NCBI GenBank assembly: GCA_028280105.1
Contig: JANQML010000062.1
Span: 1 to 33,883 of the forward strand
Direction of reading: 5' to 3'
Length of the DNA stretch: 33,883 nucleotides
DNA from: Desulfobacula sp.
Lineage (GTDB): Bacteria > Desulfobacterota > Desulfobacteria > Desulfobacterales > Desulfobacteraceae
The notes under the pieces are model-generated. The model did no database searches and was not told the origin of the DNA. It was given only the letters and a program-made list of their open reading frames with translations. The stretch's first letter is position 1, and every line of letters begins with the position of its first letter. The translations under genes were made by a program, and so were the position numbers. Below are positions 7,692 through 15,957 of this stretch, piece after piece.

Positions 7692-9458
7692 TCAGACGGT
7701 CAGGGGAACCCCGTTCTTATCCCATCCCCTGAGTTTATAGTATTCGGCCAGCATGATTTCAAGCTCGTCTTTTGTCAGGACATGGCCCGTGTGCTTCAAC
7801 TCCCGGTGCAGCCCTTTGGGAAGGCGGTCGTCCTCGGGTTTGAGGCCCTCTCTTAAGTTGAACCGTCGGACAATGTCCGACACGGCATCTGCTTTGGCCT
7901 TGAGATTCGCCTGATCAGGGCTCATGCCGGTCAAGGCATGAATCATTTGCCCCAGCCGTTCCCAGGTATAGATATCCCGGTAAAACCGGCAGAGCACCAG
8001 GGTGTCGAACAGGGTCAGGCGGTCTTCAAAGTCCATGAACATCTCGGCCTTGCCTTCAATCTGGGCCGGATCGATCATGCCCGCAATCTCAGGCTTGTAA
8101 AACGTGGCCCTCAGATGGCAGGCACCCCGGTCCGAAGTGGCATAGGCCAGCCCCATGCCCTTCAGGACCCGGGGGTCATATCCGGCCGGTTCCATTCCTT
8201 TGGCATGCACGGCAATATCTTCCAGTCCCCATTCCTTGGCCGCGGCTTTAATCCCTTTGGCCAGCAGGTCGCCGATCCCTTCCCTGCGGGCGATTTTGTA
8301 AAGCAATTCCACTGTGGCATCGGCATCCCCATACGCGATCTTATAATCCGTGCACCCCCTTTCCGCCGCCTCCATGGTAAAGGCGCACAGATTTCCGGCC
8401 GTGATCGTATCCATTCCCAACCGGTCACACACGTCGTTGAGATGGCAGATATCCTGAATATTATCAATCATGCACAGTCCGCCGAACGCATAGATGGTCT
8501 CATACTCCGGGCCTTCGACTTTAAGGCCTTTGTGCCGGCCGTCCCTGACCGTGGTCAACCGGCCGCAGGCCATGAACCACTTAAGGCAGGCATTGTCCGT
8601 TACATCGCATTGGGTGTGGAGAGCAACGGCACTGATATTTTCCCAGTGATCACAGGTGCCCTGGCTCCAATACCGGGCAGGGAAGGCGTTGGCCTTGTTC
8701 AGCAGCTTGACCATCATGGGGGTTCCCATGGTTTTATAGGCGTTGACACCGGGGTTGGTCCGGCCCTCTTTTGTAATCTCTTTTGTGAATGCCTTAACCA
8801 GGTCTTTTGAATACGGCTCCCGTTTACGGTCCCCGGCAAAAAACAGGGCTTTTACTTTTTTGGACCCCATGACGGTTCCCACGCCGGTTCTACCGGCCGA
8901 ACGCCAGTAATCATTTTCAATCAGACCAAATGCAACAAGGTTTTCCGATGCCGGCCCTATGACCACGGCACCCCGTTTTTTATAGGGTGTTTTCTTGGAA
9001 AATTGTTCCATTACGGCATCTTCTGCTGCATAGGTTTCCATCCCCCAGAACGCCTGGGCGGAATGGAAACCGGCCCCGTCCGGGGTAATGGAGAGAACAG
9101 CGGGTCTCCTGCATGCCCCTTTGATGACCACGGCATCAAAACCGGCAGCATCGATCGCCTCCGGCACCTTTCCGCCGGAATAGGACTCGGCGTAAAACCC
9201 GGTCTGGGGAGATTTGGTAAAGACCCCATACCGGGATCCCCCCCAGACCGTTGACTGGGACACTGGACCCGTGGCAAAAATCAGGTGATTGTCCGGTGAC
9301 AGGGGGTCCACCCCTGCCGGGTTCAGGGTGTACAGCAGGTAGGACGCAAGCCCCTTGACACCCAGGTAGGTTTGATAGATCTCTTCTTCTATCGGTTGGA
9401 TATCAAAGGTCTCTGTATCTAAGTCAATGGATAAAATTCTATTGTAAAAACCCTGCAT
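7692..9458 (-). CDS. Aldehyde:ferredoxin oxidoreductase (AOR family, W/Mo-pterin)
   Basis: 588 residues, close to the family's ~605. AOR oxidises aldehydes to acids in the cytoplasm with ferredoxin as acceptor, using a tungsten or molybdenum bis-pterin and one [4Fe-4S] cluster. The N-terminal domain (1-205) shows the usual GVKGLASYLLY, ATGPVSQSTVWGGSRYGVF and SAGRTGVGTVMGSKKVKA. The second and third domains carry FGGLCMIDNIQDICHLND, TITAGNLCAF and ATSDRGACHLR for pterin binding. The cluster motif is altered: C291-x2-W294-x3-C298 where C-x2-C-x3-C is expected, with C490 (TLVLCRF) conserved and an extra C284 nearby. It is the last gene of the minus-strand cluster, 100 bp after the ETF:quinone oxidoreductase gene, with AAGGAG before ATG 9458. 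In context it would oxidise an aldehyde formed by the aminotransferase (inferred). Confidence 0.92.
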   Translation of the reverse strand: MQGFYNRILSIDLDTETFDIQPIEEEIYQTYLGVKGLASYLLYTLNPAGVDPLSPDNHLIFATGPVSQSTVWGGSRYGVFTKSPQTGFYAESYSGGKVPEAIDAAGFDAVVIKGACRRPAVLSITPDGAGFHSAQAFWGMETYAAEDAVMEQFSKKTPYKKRGAVVIGPASENLVAFGLIENDYWRSAGRTGVGTVMGSKKVKALFFAGDRKREPYSKDLVKAFTKEITKEGRTNPGVNAYKTMGTPMMVKLLNKANAFPARYWSQGTCDHWENISAVALHTQCDVTDNACLKWFMACGRLTTVRDGRHKGLKVEGPEYETIYAFGGLCMIDNIQDICHLNDVCDRLGMDTITAGNLCAFTMEAAERGCTDYKIAYGDADATVELLYKIARREGIGDLLAKGIKAAAKEWGLEDIAVHAKGMEPAGYDPRVLKGMGLAYATSDRGACHLRATFYKPEIAGMIDPAQIEGKAEMFMDFEDRLTLFDTLVLCRFYRDIYTWERLGQMIHALTGMSPDQANLKAKADAVSDIVRRFNLREGLKPEDDRLPKGLHRELKHTGHVLTKDELEIMLAEYYKLRGWDKNGVPLTV

Positions 9459-9477
9459 CTTTTTCTCCTTGGTACCT

Positions 9478-9501
9478 GGACCGGGTTATTCCGGCCGGTC
9501 C
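9478..9501. other. Hairpin in the leader of the AOR gene
   Basis: GGACCGG (9478-9484) and CCGGTCC (9495-9501) form a 7-bp stem with a 10-base loop. On the minus-strand transcript it lies ~10 bases before the AOR ribosome site. Read on the plus strand it is followed by TTTTTT (9503-9508) and would resemble a terminator, but no gene is transcribed that way here. Confidence 0.45.
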
Positions 9502-9558
9502 CTTTTTTAGTGACCCTTTGTTCACCCCTGAGTTCGGGGATAATAGCACTTTTCCGGT

Positions 9559-11577
9559 TCAATTTGTAGCATCATCCAGAATCTCGGCAATGTCCCGGAC
9601 CTCGATCTTTTGGTCTCTTTCCTTCATCCCGTCGTTGAGCATGGTGGCGCAGAACGGACACGACGCTGCAACGGTCCGGGCCCCGGTTTCAACAACATGT
9701 CCGGCCCGGGTATTGTTAATGCGTCTGCCTATGGTCTCTTCCATAAACATCCTTGCACCGCCGGCACCGCAGCAAAAGCCTTTTTCCCTGTTCCGGTCCA
9801 TTTCCACCAGACCCCCGGCGGAAGCCGCAGCCAGAACCTCACGCGGTGAGTCGTAAATATCGTTCCACCGGCCCAGGTAACAGGAGTCATGAAAGGTCAG
9901 CGTGCCGAAATCTTTCGGCCTGACATTGAGTTTCCCTTCTTTGATCAATGTGTTGAAGTAGTCGGCATAATGAACCACGTCATAGTCGGCACCGAATTCC
10001 GGAAACTCGTTCTTGAGGGTGTTGTAACAGTGCGGACAGCCCGTGAGAATCAGTTCGGGTCGGTATTGATTAATGGTTTCCACATTCTGCATGATCATCA
10101 TCTGCCCGAGGTATTCGTTGCCCGCCCTTCTGGCCATATCACCGTTGCAGGATTCTTCCGGCCCCAGGATGGCAAAGTCCACCCCCGCCTTTTTCAAAAC
10201 CCGCGCCGTGGCCCGGCTGATCTGCTTGCCCCGGTCATCAAAAGACCCGGCACAGCCCACAAAATAGAGCACTTTGGCATCCGGTTTCTCAGACATGATC
10301 GATACGTCCAGTCCCTTGGCCCAGTCCCCCCGGGTATCAGCGGAAAATCCCCACGGGTTGGCCTGGTTTTCCATATTGTTAAATGTCTCCTGCATTTCCG
10401 AGGGGAAATCAGCCTCCATAAGGACCTGGTGTTTTCTCATCTCAAAAACAAAATCCAGATGCTCATTACTGACCGGACAGATGTTCTCACAGGACCGGCA
10501 GGTGGTGCAGGACCACAGGACATCGCCGGATATTTCCGATCCGTCCCGCATCAGCGGCAGGACATCATCCTTTTTCGTATTTCCGTCTTTATCCGGCAGG
10601 ATCAGGTCTGCCTGATCCAGGAGATCTGCTTTGAAATCATGGATGATTTTTTTCGGAGACAAGGGCTTTCCCGTTCCTGAAGCCGGGCACAGCTCCTCAC
10701 AACGGCCGCATTCGGTGCAGGCATACAGGTTCAACACATTGTGCCAGTTGAACTCACTGGCCTTGCCCAAACCAAAGGTTTGTGCATTTTCGTCTTCAAT
10801 ATCGGTTTTGACGATGGCACTCGGGGTGTCCAGCCGTTTAAAGAACACGTTGGGGGCGGCGGCCAGGAGGTGGAGATGCTTTGATTTCGGGATGTAGATC
10901 AAAAAGCCCAGGATGGTGCCGATATGGATGAAGTAAAAAATCTCATACCCGATGGAAAGCCCGGCCTGAGACAGGGTATGGATACCGAAAAGCGCCGCAA
11001 AAGCCCCTGAAACCGGGAAAAGGCCCGCATAAGAGAATCCGCCGGCCTCAACCGGCATGGCCGTCTGAAAGGCATTGATAAAATGGAAAGAGAGTACGAT
11101 CACCGACGTAAACAGGATAATCAGGTTGGCATCCCGCCCCATGGTCAGGTATTCCGGCTTAATCACCAGACGGCGGTACAATGCATACCCGAATCCGACC
11201 AGGACAAGGAAGGCCAGGATATCCGCCCCGAACAGATAGACGGAATAAAGCCCCGGCAGCAGGTGGCCGATATCCAGGCTGGGAATGACCCCTTTGATCA
11301 TCAGTTCCAGGGAGTGGGGCTGGATTGCCAGGAATCCGAAAAAAATCAGTGTGTGGGCAAGACCCGGCATTTTTTTGCGCCTCACATTGGCCTGCCCCAG
11401 AACATCGACAAACAATACTTTGATTCTATCGCCGATCTGGTCGACACGTTTAAGCGGCGGGCCGTCCACTGCCGTCATGAGCGTATACAGACGGGCCAGG
11501 TTCATGAAAAAAAAGCCAAAGGCCCCGATGAGCGCCACCCCCATCAGGACGGCCTTAACGGTGAGATACGTTTCCAT
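9559..11577 (-). CDS. Membrane-bound Fe-S ETF:quinone oxidoreductase (EMO / HdrDE-like)
   Basis: 672 residues. The N-terminal ~235 residues hold about six membrane helices in a NarI-like, heme-b-type domain with His residues in the helices (H75, H88, H165, H218). Two [4Fe-4S] motifs follow: C287TECGRCEELC297P and C357TTCRSCENIC367P. The C-terminal half has two CCG-type domains: C442...C477...C514-x2-C517, and C566...C602-C603-G...C640-x2-C643. This architecture is known in anaerobes as the membrane acceptor for electrons from ETF, feeding menaquinone (EMO, also DUF224/FeS oxidoreductase). Its position directly after etfB-etfA (55-bp gap) supports that role. A GAGG ribosome site precedes ATG 11577. 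Alternatives such as a heterodisulfide-reductase DE-like role fit the domains but not the neighbours. Confidence 0.92.
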   Translation of the reverse strand: METYLTVKAVLMGVALIGAFGFFFMNLARLYTLMTAVDGPPLKRVDQIGDRIKVLFVDVLGQANVRRKKMPGLAHTLIFFGFLAIQPHSLELMIKGVIPSLDIGHLLPGLYSVYLFGADILAFLVLVGFGYALYRRLVIKPEYLTMGRDANLIILFTSVIVLSFHFINAFQTAMPVEAGGFSYAGLFPVSGAFAALFGIHTLSQAGLSIGYEIFYFIHIGTILGFLIYIPKSKHLHLLAAAPNVFFKRLDTPSAIVKTDIEDENAQTFGLGKASEFNWHNVLNLYACTECGRCEELCPASGTGKPLSPKKIIHDFKADLLDQADLILPDKDGNTKKDDVLPLMRDGSEISGDVLWSCTTCRSCENICPVSNEHLDFVFEMRKHQVLMEADFPSEMQETFNNMENQANPWGFSADTRGDWAKGLDVSIMSEKPDAKVLYFVGCAGSFDDRGKQISRATARVLKKAGVDFAILGPEESCNGDMARRAGNEYLGQMMIMQNVETINQYRPELILTGCPHCYNTLKNEFPEFGADYDVVHYADYFNTLIKEGKLNVRPKDFGTLTFHDSCYLGRWNDIYDSPREVLAAASAGGLVEMDRNREKGFCCGAGGARMFMEETIGRRINNTRAGHVVETGARTVAASCPFCATMLNDGMKERDQKIEVRDIAEILDDATN

Positions 11578-11632
11578 TTATTTTCCTCGACAATCGTTAA
11601 CGGTTTGCGGTTATTCCCCAAACGGTTATATT

Positions 11633-12559
11633 TTAAAGTCTTTCCGTCAGTACAGGGACCACATCAAAGATATTCCCGACAATACCGTAATCGCATTTGG
11701 CAAAAATCGGGGCATCTTTATCTTCGTTAATGGCCACGATGACTTTCGACGTTTTCATGCCGGCAAAATGCTGAACAGCGCCGGATACGCCGCAGGCAAT
11801 GTACAATTTAGGGCTGACGGTTTTTCCGGTCTGGCCCACCTGCATTGAATGGGGGGCATATCCGGCATCCACCGCCGCCCTGGATGCGCCCACGGCCGCA
11901 CCCAGCTTGGCGGCGCAGGCTTCCAGCATGGAAAAATTTTCAGGTCCGTTAATGGCCCGTCCACCGGCGATGATCACCGGTGCTTCGGTCAGATCCAGCT
12001 TGCCGGAATCTTCTTTTTTAACCGCTGTAATTTTTAACAGACCCGGATCAGCAAGCCCGGGGTCGAATTCCACGACCTCGCCCGCTGCAGGGGCAGCCGC
12101 CGGTTCGATGGCATTGGGACGGATGGTGCAAAGCAACCTTTCCGCGTTGACCTTCAAGGTGGCAAAGGTTTTACCGGAAAAATGAGATTTCTTTACTCTC
12201 TTTTCATCCAGGTTCACTTCAAGGCAATCGGACACTATGGGCGCGTCCATGATGGCGGCAACCCGGGCAAACAGATCCTTTCCAATGGAACTTGCCGTTC
12301 CCAACAGGGCGTCCAGACGGTACTCCGTGACTGCCGCGGCAAGGGTTTCAGCTGCCAGGTCCGGACTTTTTGACAGATCGCCTTTGATGTCCACGATGGT
12401 TGCGGCACCGTATTCTGCCAGTTGATCTTTCAGAGTATGGGTGTCGGCATCCATCACCAGGGCGTGGATTTCGGAACCTGCCGCCGCCGTCATAACCCCC
12501 AGGCTGGTCTCTTTTACGATATTATTTTCAACTTCAATGAGTATTCCTGTTTTGGCCAT
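11633..12559 (-). CDS. etfA: Electron transfer flavoprotein, alpha subunit
   Basis: 308 residues, normal size. The N-terminal domain (to ~185) is the divergent ETF half. The C-terminal FAD domain is clear: PVIIAGGRAINGPENF, VGASRAAVDAGY, QVGQTGKTVSPKLYIACGV, SGAVQHFAGMKTSKVIVAIN and APIFAKCDYGIVGN. The last motif usually ends in Asp and here has Asn. ETF takes electrons from soluble flavin dehydrogenases and hands them to a membrane oxidoreductase; both candidate partners flank it. It lies 13 bp after etfB, with AAGGAGAG before ATG 12559, so the subunits should be made together. Whether this ETF is of the simple or the bifurcating kind cannot be decided by eye; the neighbouring quinone oxidoreductase favours the simple kind or a quinone-linked one. 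Confidence 0.96.
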   Translation of the reverse strand: MAKTGILIEVENNIVKETSLGVMTAAAGSEIHALVMDADTHTLKDQLAEYGAATIVDIKGDLSKSPDLAAETLAAAVTEYRLDALLGTASSIGKDLFARVAAIMDAPIVSDCLEVNLDEKRVKKSHFSGKTFATLKVNAERLLCTIRPNAIEPAAAPAAGEVVEFDPGLADPGLLKITAVKKEDSGKLDLTEAPVIIAGGRAINGPENFSMLEACAAKLGAAVGASRAAVDAGYAPHSMQVGQTGKTVSPKLYIACGVSGAVQHFAGMKTSKVIVAINEDKDAPIFAKCDYGIVGNIFDVVPVLTERL

Positions 12560-12572
12560 GTTGCATCTCTCC

Positions 12573-13343
12573 TTAAATTACCTTTTCTTTTTCTTTCAGG
12601 ACCCTGACCAGTTCGGTAACCTGATCGTCAATCGTACCTTCCAGCATTACAGCCCCGGACCGCTCCGGCACGATTTCCAGCTTCTCCAGGTCGACGCTGC
12701 CGGCGTCTGCATCGATGCCCAGGTCGGCCAGATCGATCTCCTTGAGTTCTTTTTTCTTGGCTTTCATGATATCCGGAAATTTGGGATAGCGGGGTTCGTT
12801 CAGGCCTTTGGTGGCACCGATCACACAGGGAAGTCCGAACTCAAGCACCTGTTTTTCACCGCCGCCGGTTTCCCGCTGGGCAACGGCCTTATTCCCTTCC
12901 ATATTCAACGTCGACACCTCGTTGACCACCGGCACCCCCAAAAGTTTGGCCAGGCGGTACTGGGTCTGGAAGCTTTCCGTATCCACGGATCCTTTGCCGG
13001 TAAAAATCATGTCACCGGCGCCGTCCTGATCAATGGCCGCTTTCAGGGCCCGGGCCGTCAGGCCGCTGTCCAGGAACTGAGACTCCGTTTTTACCAGGAT
13101 GCCGCGGTGGGCACCCATGGCCATGGCCCCGCGCATTGTGGCGGCGGCATCTGCTTTGCCAACGGTGAGGATCACAACCTCTCCCCCCTGTTTTTCAACA
13201 ATGCTGACCGCCTCTTCGATACCGAACTCATCATAGGGGTTTGACACAAATTTAATTTCACCGTCTTCATAACCGTTTTCTCCGGCCAGTTTAATGGTGG
13301 CGGCCGTGTCAGGGACATGCTTGACGCATACAAAAATTTTCAT
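12573..13343 (-). CDS. etfB: Electron transfer flavoprotein, beta subunit
   Basis: 256 residues from ATG 13343 (MKIFVCVKHVPDTA, the standard ETF-beta start). An ATG two codons earlier (13349) is nearer to the AAGGA site and could also be used; the longer frame to 13544 runs into the preceding gene and is not credible. Family features are SNPYDEFGIEEAV, VVILTVGKADAAATMRGAMA with MGAHRGILV, FTGKGSVDTESFQTQ for nucleotide binding, and the ETF-beta signature region VAQRETGGGEKQVLEFGLPC followed by VIGATKGLNEPRYPKFPDIM. It forms the heterodimer with EtfA. A 106-bp gap with two hairpins separates it from the upstream dehydrogenase gene. Confidence 0.96.
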   Translation of the reverse strand: MKIFVCVKHVPDTAATIKLAGENGYEDGEIKFVSNPYDEFGIEEAVSIVEKQGGEVVILTVGKADAAATMRGAMAMGAHRGILVKTESQFLDSGLTARALKAAIDQDGAGDMIFTGKGSVDTESFQTQYRLAKLLGVPVVNEVSTLNMEGNKAVAQRETGGGEKQVLEFGLPCVIGATKGLNEPRYPKFPDIMKAKKKELKEIDLADLGIDADAGSVDLEKLEIVPERSGAVMLEGTIDDQVTELVRVLKEKEKVI

Positions 13344-13375
13344 AGTCATTTTATCCTTAAAACCAAATGGGTCCT

Positions 13376-13426
13376 CACCCGGATCCGGGTGGATGATGAA
13401 AGACCCGAAAAAACGCCGGGTCTTTC
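13376..13426. other. Tandem hairpins in the dehydrogenase-etfB intercistronic gap
   Basis: Two adjacent symmetric elements. CACCCGGATCCGGGTG (13376-13391) is a perfect 16-bp palindrome. GAAAGACCCG (13398-13407) / CGGGTCTTTC (13417-13426) is a perfect 10-bp stem with a 9-base loop. On the minus-strand transcript neither is followed by a U-run, so they are more likely mRNA-stability or processing structures than a full terminator. They could uncouple etf levels from the dehydrogenase. Confidence 0.6.
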
Positions 13427-13449
13427 CATACCTAAGTTTTATGGTATCT

Positions 13450-15897
13450 CTATTGTTTGGCTCTCTCGCCCTTGGGATCATGCGGGGCCGCCAGATGGAT
13501 GGTAATGGGATACTGTTTACCATTGACACCAATCCGGTAATCACCCTGTTTTATCCACGCATCGGTAATACCGTCTTCATTTTCCAGGTAACACATGCCG
13601 ACGGAGCCGCCCACCAGATGCCCGAATGCCCCGTGGGTGTTTTCACTGACCAGATCCCCGTCCCTGTAGATGGGTTCATCATGGTAGATCAGGGGGTCGG
13701 GGTCATCCACCGTAAACATGACCAGCTTTCTTTTCAACCCTTCGGCTTTCTGTTTCAGAAGGGCCTCCTTGCCCAGGAAGTTGTCTTTATCAAAGTTGAC
13801 GGCAAACCCCAGACCCGCCTCCAGGGGAGAATGTTCGGGGCTGATATCCGAAGGCCAGTGCCGGAAACCCCTTTCAAGACGCAGAGAATCCACGGCATGC
13901 AGTCCCACCAGCTTGACGCCCAGCTCTTTGCCCGCTTCCATAAGCGCATCAAACATACCTGCGGCAAATTCCGCAGGAACGTAGAGTTCCCACCCCAGTT
14001 CTCCGGCATAGGACATTCTTACCGCAAGCGGTGTGGCGTATCCCACGGAGATTTCCCTTGCCGTGCCGTAAGGAAATCCCTCATTGGACAGATCCGCATC
14101 CGTGACCTTTTCCATCAGTTTCCTGGCGTTGGGCCCCATGACGCCGAGCATGCCGTAGGCCGAACTCATGTCCGCCAGGAAGGCGTGGGCCCCTTCGGGA
14201 ATATGTCTCTCAATGTAGTCGTAATCCCTCAGGGCATTGGCACCGGCCGTTACAATGAAAAACCGGTCCGGTGAAAGCTTGGTGACGGTGATGTCCGCCT
14301 CAATTCCGCCGCGTTCGTTGAGCATCTGGGTATAGACCACTTTTCCGATGGGAGCGTCTACATCGTTGCCGCAGACATTCTGGAGAACGGACAAGGCATC
14401 CCTGCCCTGGAAAATAAAATTGGACATGGAGGAGAGATCGTAAATACCGACATTTTCACGAACCGCCATGTGCTCGGCTGCGGAATAGTCAAACCAGTTC
14501 TGACGGTGAAAGCTGTACTCGTATTTCGGCTCCACCCCTTCAGGGGCGAACCAGTTGGCCCTTTCATAGCCGAACAGCTGGCCGAAACAGGCCCCCCGGT
14601 CTTTAAGGCGGTCATGAAAAGGAGAGACTCTCATGTTCCTGCCGGTTTCAAACTGTTTGAAGGGGAAATGGATGCCATAAAGGTTGCCCGGTGTTTCCGG
14701 TGCACGGTCCCTGAGCCAGTTGATATTCATCATCCATGAGTAACAGCGGCGGATATCGGCTTCCCAGATGTGACCGCTTTTGGGATACCCTTCCACGATC
14801 CACTCGGCCGTCTTTTTTCCCACGCCGGCACCGCAGAGAATACCTGAAGAGTTCATGCCGCATGCGGTATAGAGCTGTTTCTTACCCGGCGCCTCACCCA
14901 TGATGTACATATTGTCCGGGGTAAAGCTTTCCGCCGTGGTGGTAATCCGCCGGATTTCGGCATTGACCAGATCCGGCACACGGTGCATGGCATTTTCCAT
15001 CAACGGTTCCAGGTGATCCATATTTTCCGGCAGTTCCCTGAAGCTCCAGTCGCTGGGGATCTCCCTGGAACCATAGGGCAGAGCCCCGTATTCAAAGGCG
15101 CCGATCAAAAGGCCGCCGACCTCTTCCCTGAAGTAAAGGCATCCGTCCTGGTCCCTCAATATAGGCATTCCCTTGTACGCCCCATCAATGGGAAGCGTTA
15201 CAAAATGCATGTGCTGACAGGCATGGATGGGTACTGAAATGCCCAGCTTTCTTCCCAGTTCCCGGCTCCACATGCCGGCTGCCAGGACCATGGACTCGCA
15301 TTTCACCACACCCTTATCCGTCACAACCGCCGTCACCTGATCGTTCTTCATTTCAAAATCCAGGACCTCGGTGTCTTCAATGATAACGGCCCCGCCCTGT
15401 CTGGCACCCACAGCCATGGACATGGCCGTATCCACCGGGTTGACCACGCCGTCATTGGGCATGTAATACGCACTTAAAACATCCTCGGTATTGATCAGGG
15501 GCCAGCGTTCTTTGAGTTCATCTCTCCCGATGGGATGGTTGTCAATATCAAAGCTGACAGCCAGGGATTCCAGCATTTCCAGTTCGTGTTTCCGGTGTTC
15601 GTTGGTCGCGATATTGATGACGCCGCTTTTGATAAAACCGGTGGGCTGGTCGGTCTCTTTTTCGATTTCCTGGTAAAGCTCATACCCGTGCCGGGTCATG
15701 CGGACCATTTCAGGCGTGCCGCGCAGCTGAACCACGAGACCGGCCGCCGCCCAGGTGGTGCCGCATGTCAGTTCCTTTCTTTCTATTACAACCACATCCT
15801 TCACCCCCAGCTTGGTCAGGTGGTAGGCGGTGGCGCAACCGACAACCCCCCCGCCGATGATGACGACCTTTGCATGGCTTGGTAATTCTTTGCTCAT
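13450..15897 (-). CDS. Dimethylglycine/sarcosine dehydrogenase-like flavoprotein (DAO + GcvT folate domain)
   Basis: 815 residues, the usual size of DMGDH/SarDH enzymes. Residues ~9-380 are a DAO-type FAD domain (KVVIIGGGVVGCATAYHLTK; VIERKELTCGTTWAAAGLV). A short FAO_M linker (~385-440) follows, then GcvT (~440-700, with YTQMLNERGGIEADITVTKL and YAGELGWELYVPAEFAAGMF) and the GcvT C-terminal barrel (GFAVNFDKDNFLGKEAL onward). Such enzymes oxidatively remove an N-methyl group, capture it as methylene-tetrahydrofolate, and pass electrons to ETF, which is encoded next. In characterised members the flavin is linked to a His after STW/TTW; here that residue is Ala50, so the FAD is probably not His-linked. 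AAGGAG precedes ATG 15897. Substrate unknown: sarcosine, dimethylglycine or another N-methyl amino acid such as 4-methylaminobutyrate. Confidence 0.9.
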   Translation of the reverse strand: MSKELPSHAKVVIIGGGVVGCATAYHLTKLGVKDVVVIERKELTCGTTWAAAGLVVQLRGTPEMVRMTRHGYELYQEIEKETDQPTGFIKSGVINIATNEHRKHELEMLESLAVSFDIDNHPIGRDELKERWPLINTEDVLSAYYMPNDGVVNPVDTAMSMAVGARQGGAVIIEDTEVLDFEMKNDQVTAVVTDKGVVKCESMVLAAGMWSRELGRKLGISVPIHACQHMHFVTLPIDGAYKGMPILRDQDGCLYFREEVGGLLIGAFEYGALPYGSREIPSDWSFRELPENMDHLEPLMENAMHRVPDLVNAEIRRITTTAESFTPDNMYIMGEAPGKKQLYTACGMNSSGILCGAGVGKKTAEWIVEGYPKSGHIWEADIRRCYSWMMNINWLRDRAPETPGNLYGIHFPFKQFETGRNMRVSPFHDRLKDRGACFGQLFGYERANWFAPEGVEPKYEYSFHRQNWFDYSAAEHMAVRENVGIYDLSSMSNFIFQGRDALSVLQNVCGNDVDAPIGKVVYTQMLNERGGIEADITVTKLSPDRFFIVTAGANALRDYDYIERHIPEGAHAFLADMSSAYGMLGVMGPNARKLMEKVTDADLSNEGFPYGTAREISVGYATPLAVRMSYAGELGWELYVPAEFAAGMFDALMEAGKELGVKLVGLHAVDSLRLERGFRHWPSDISPEHSPLEAGLGFAVNFDKDNFLGKEALLKQKAEGLKRKLVMFTVDDPDPLIYHDEPIYRDGDLVSENTHGAFGHLVGGSVGMCYLENEDGITDAWIKQGDYRIGVNGKQYPITIHLAAPHDPKGERAKQ

Positions 15898-15957
15898 TTT
15901 GTCTCCTTTTCAACCCGGTTCCGTTTATCCGGTTGGTCTGTCTGTTGATTTCTATGT

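Noticed and set aside
7938-8810. 290-codon plus-strand frame inside the AOR gene
   Set aside because: Exact antisense shadow of a certain AOR coding region; composition is typical of the opposite strand of a GC-rich gene.
12441-13244. 267-codon plus-strand frame across etfA start and etfB
   Set aside because: Antisense to etfB with its conserved motifs; no ribosome site.
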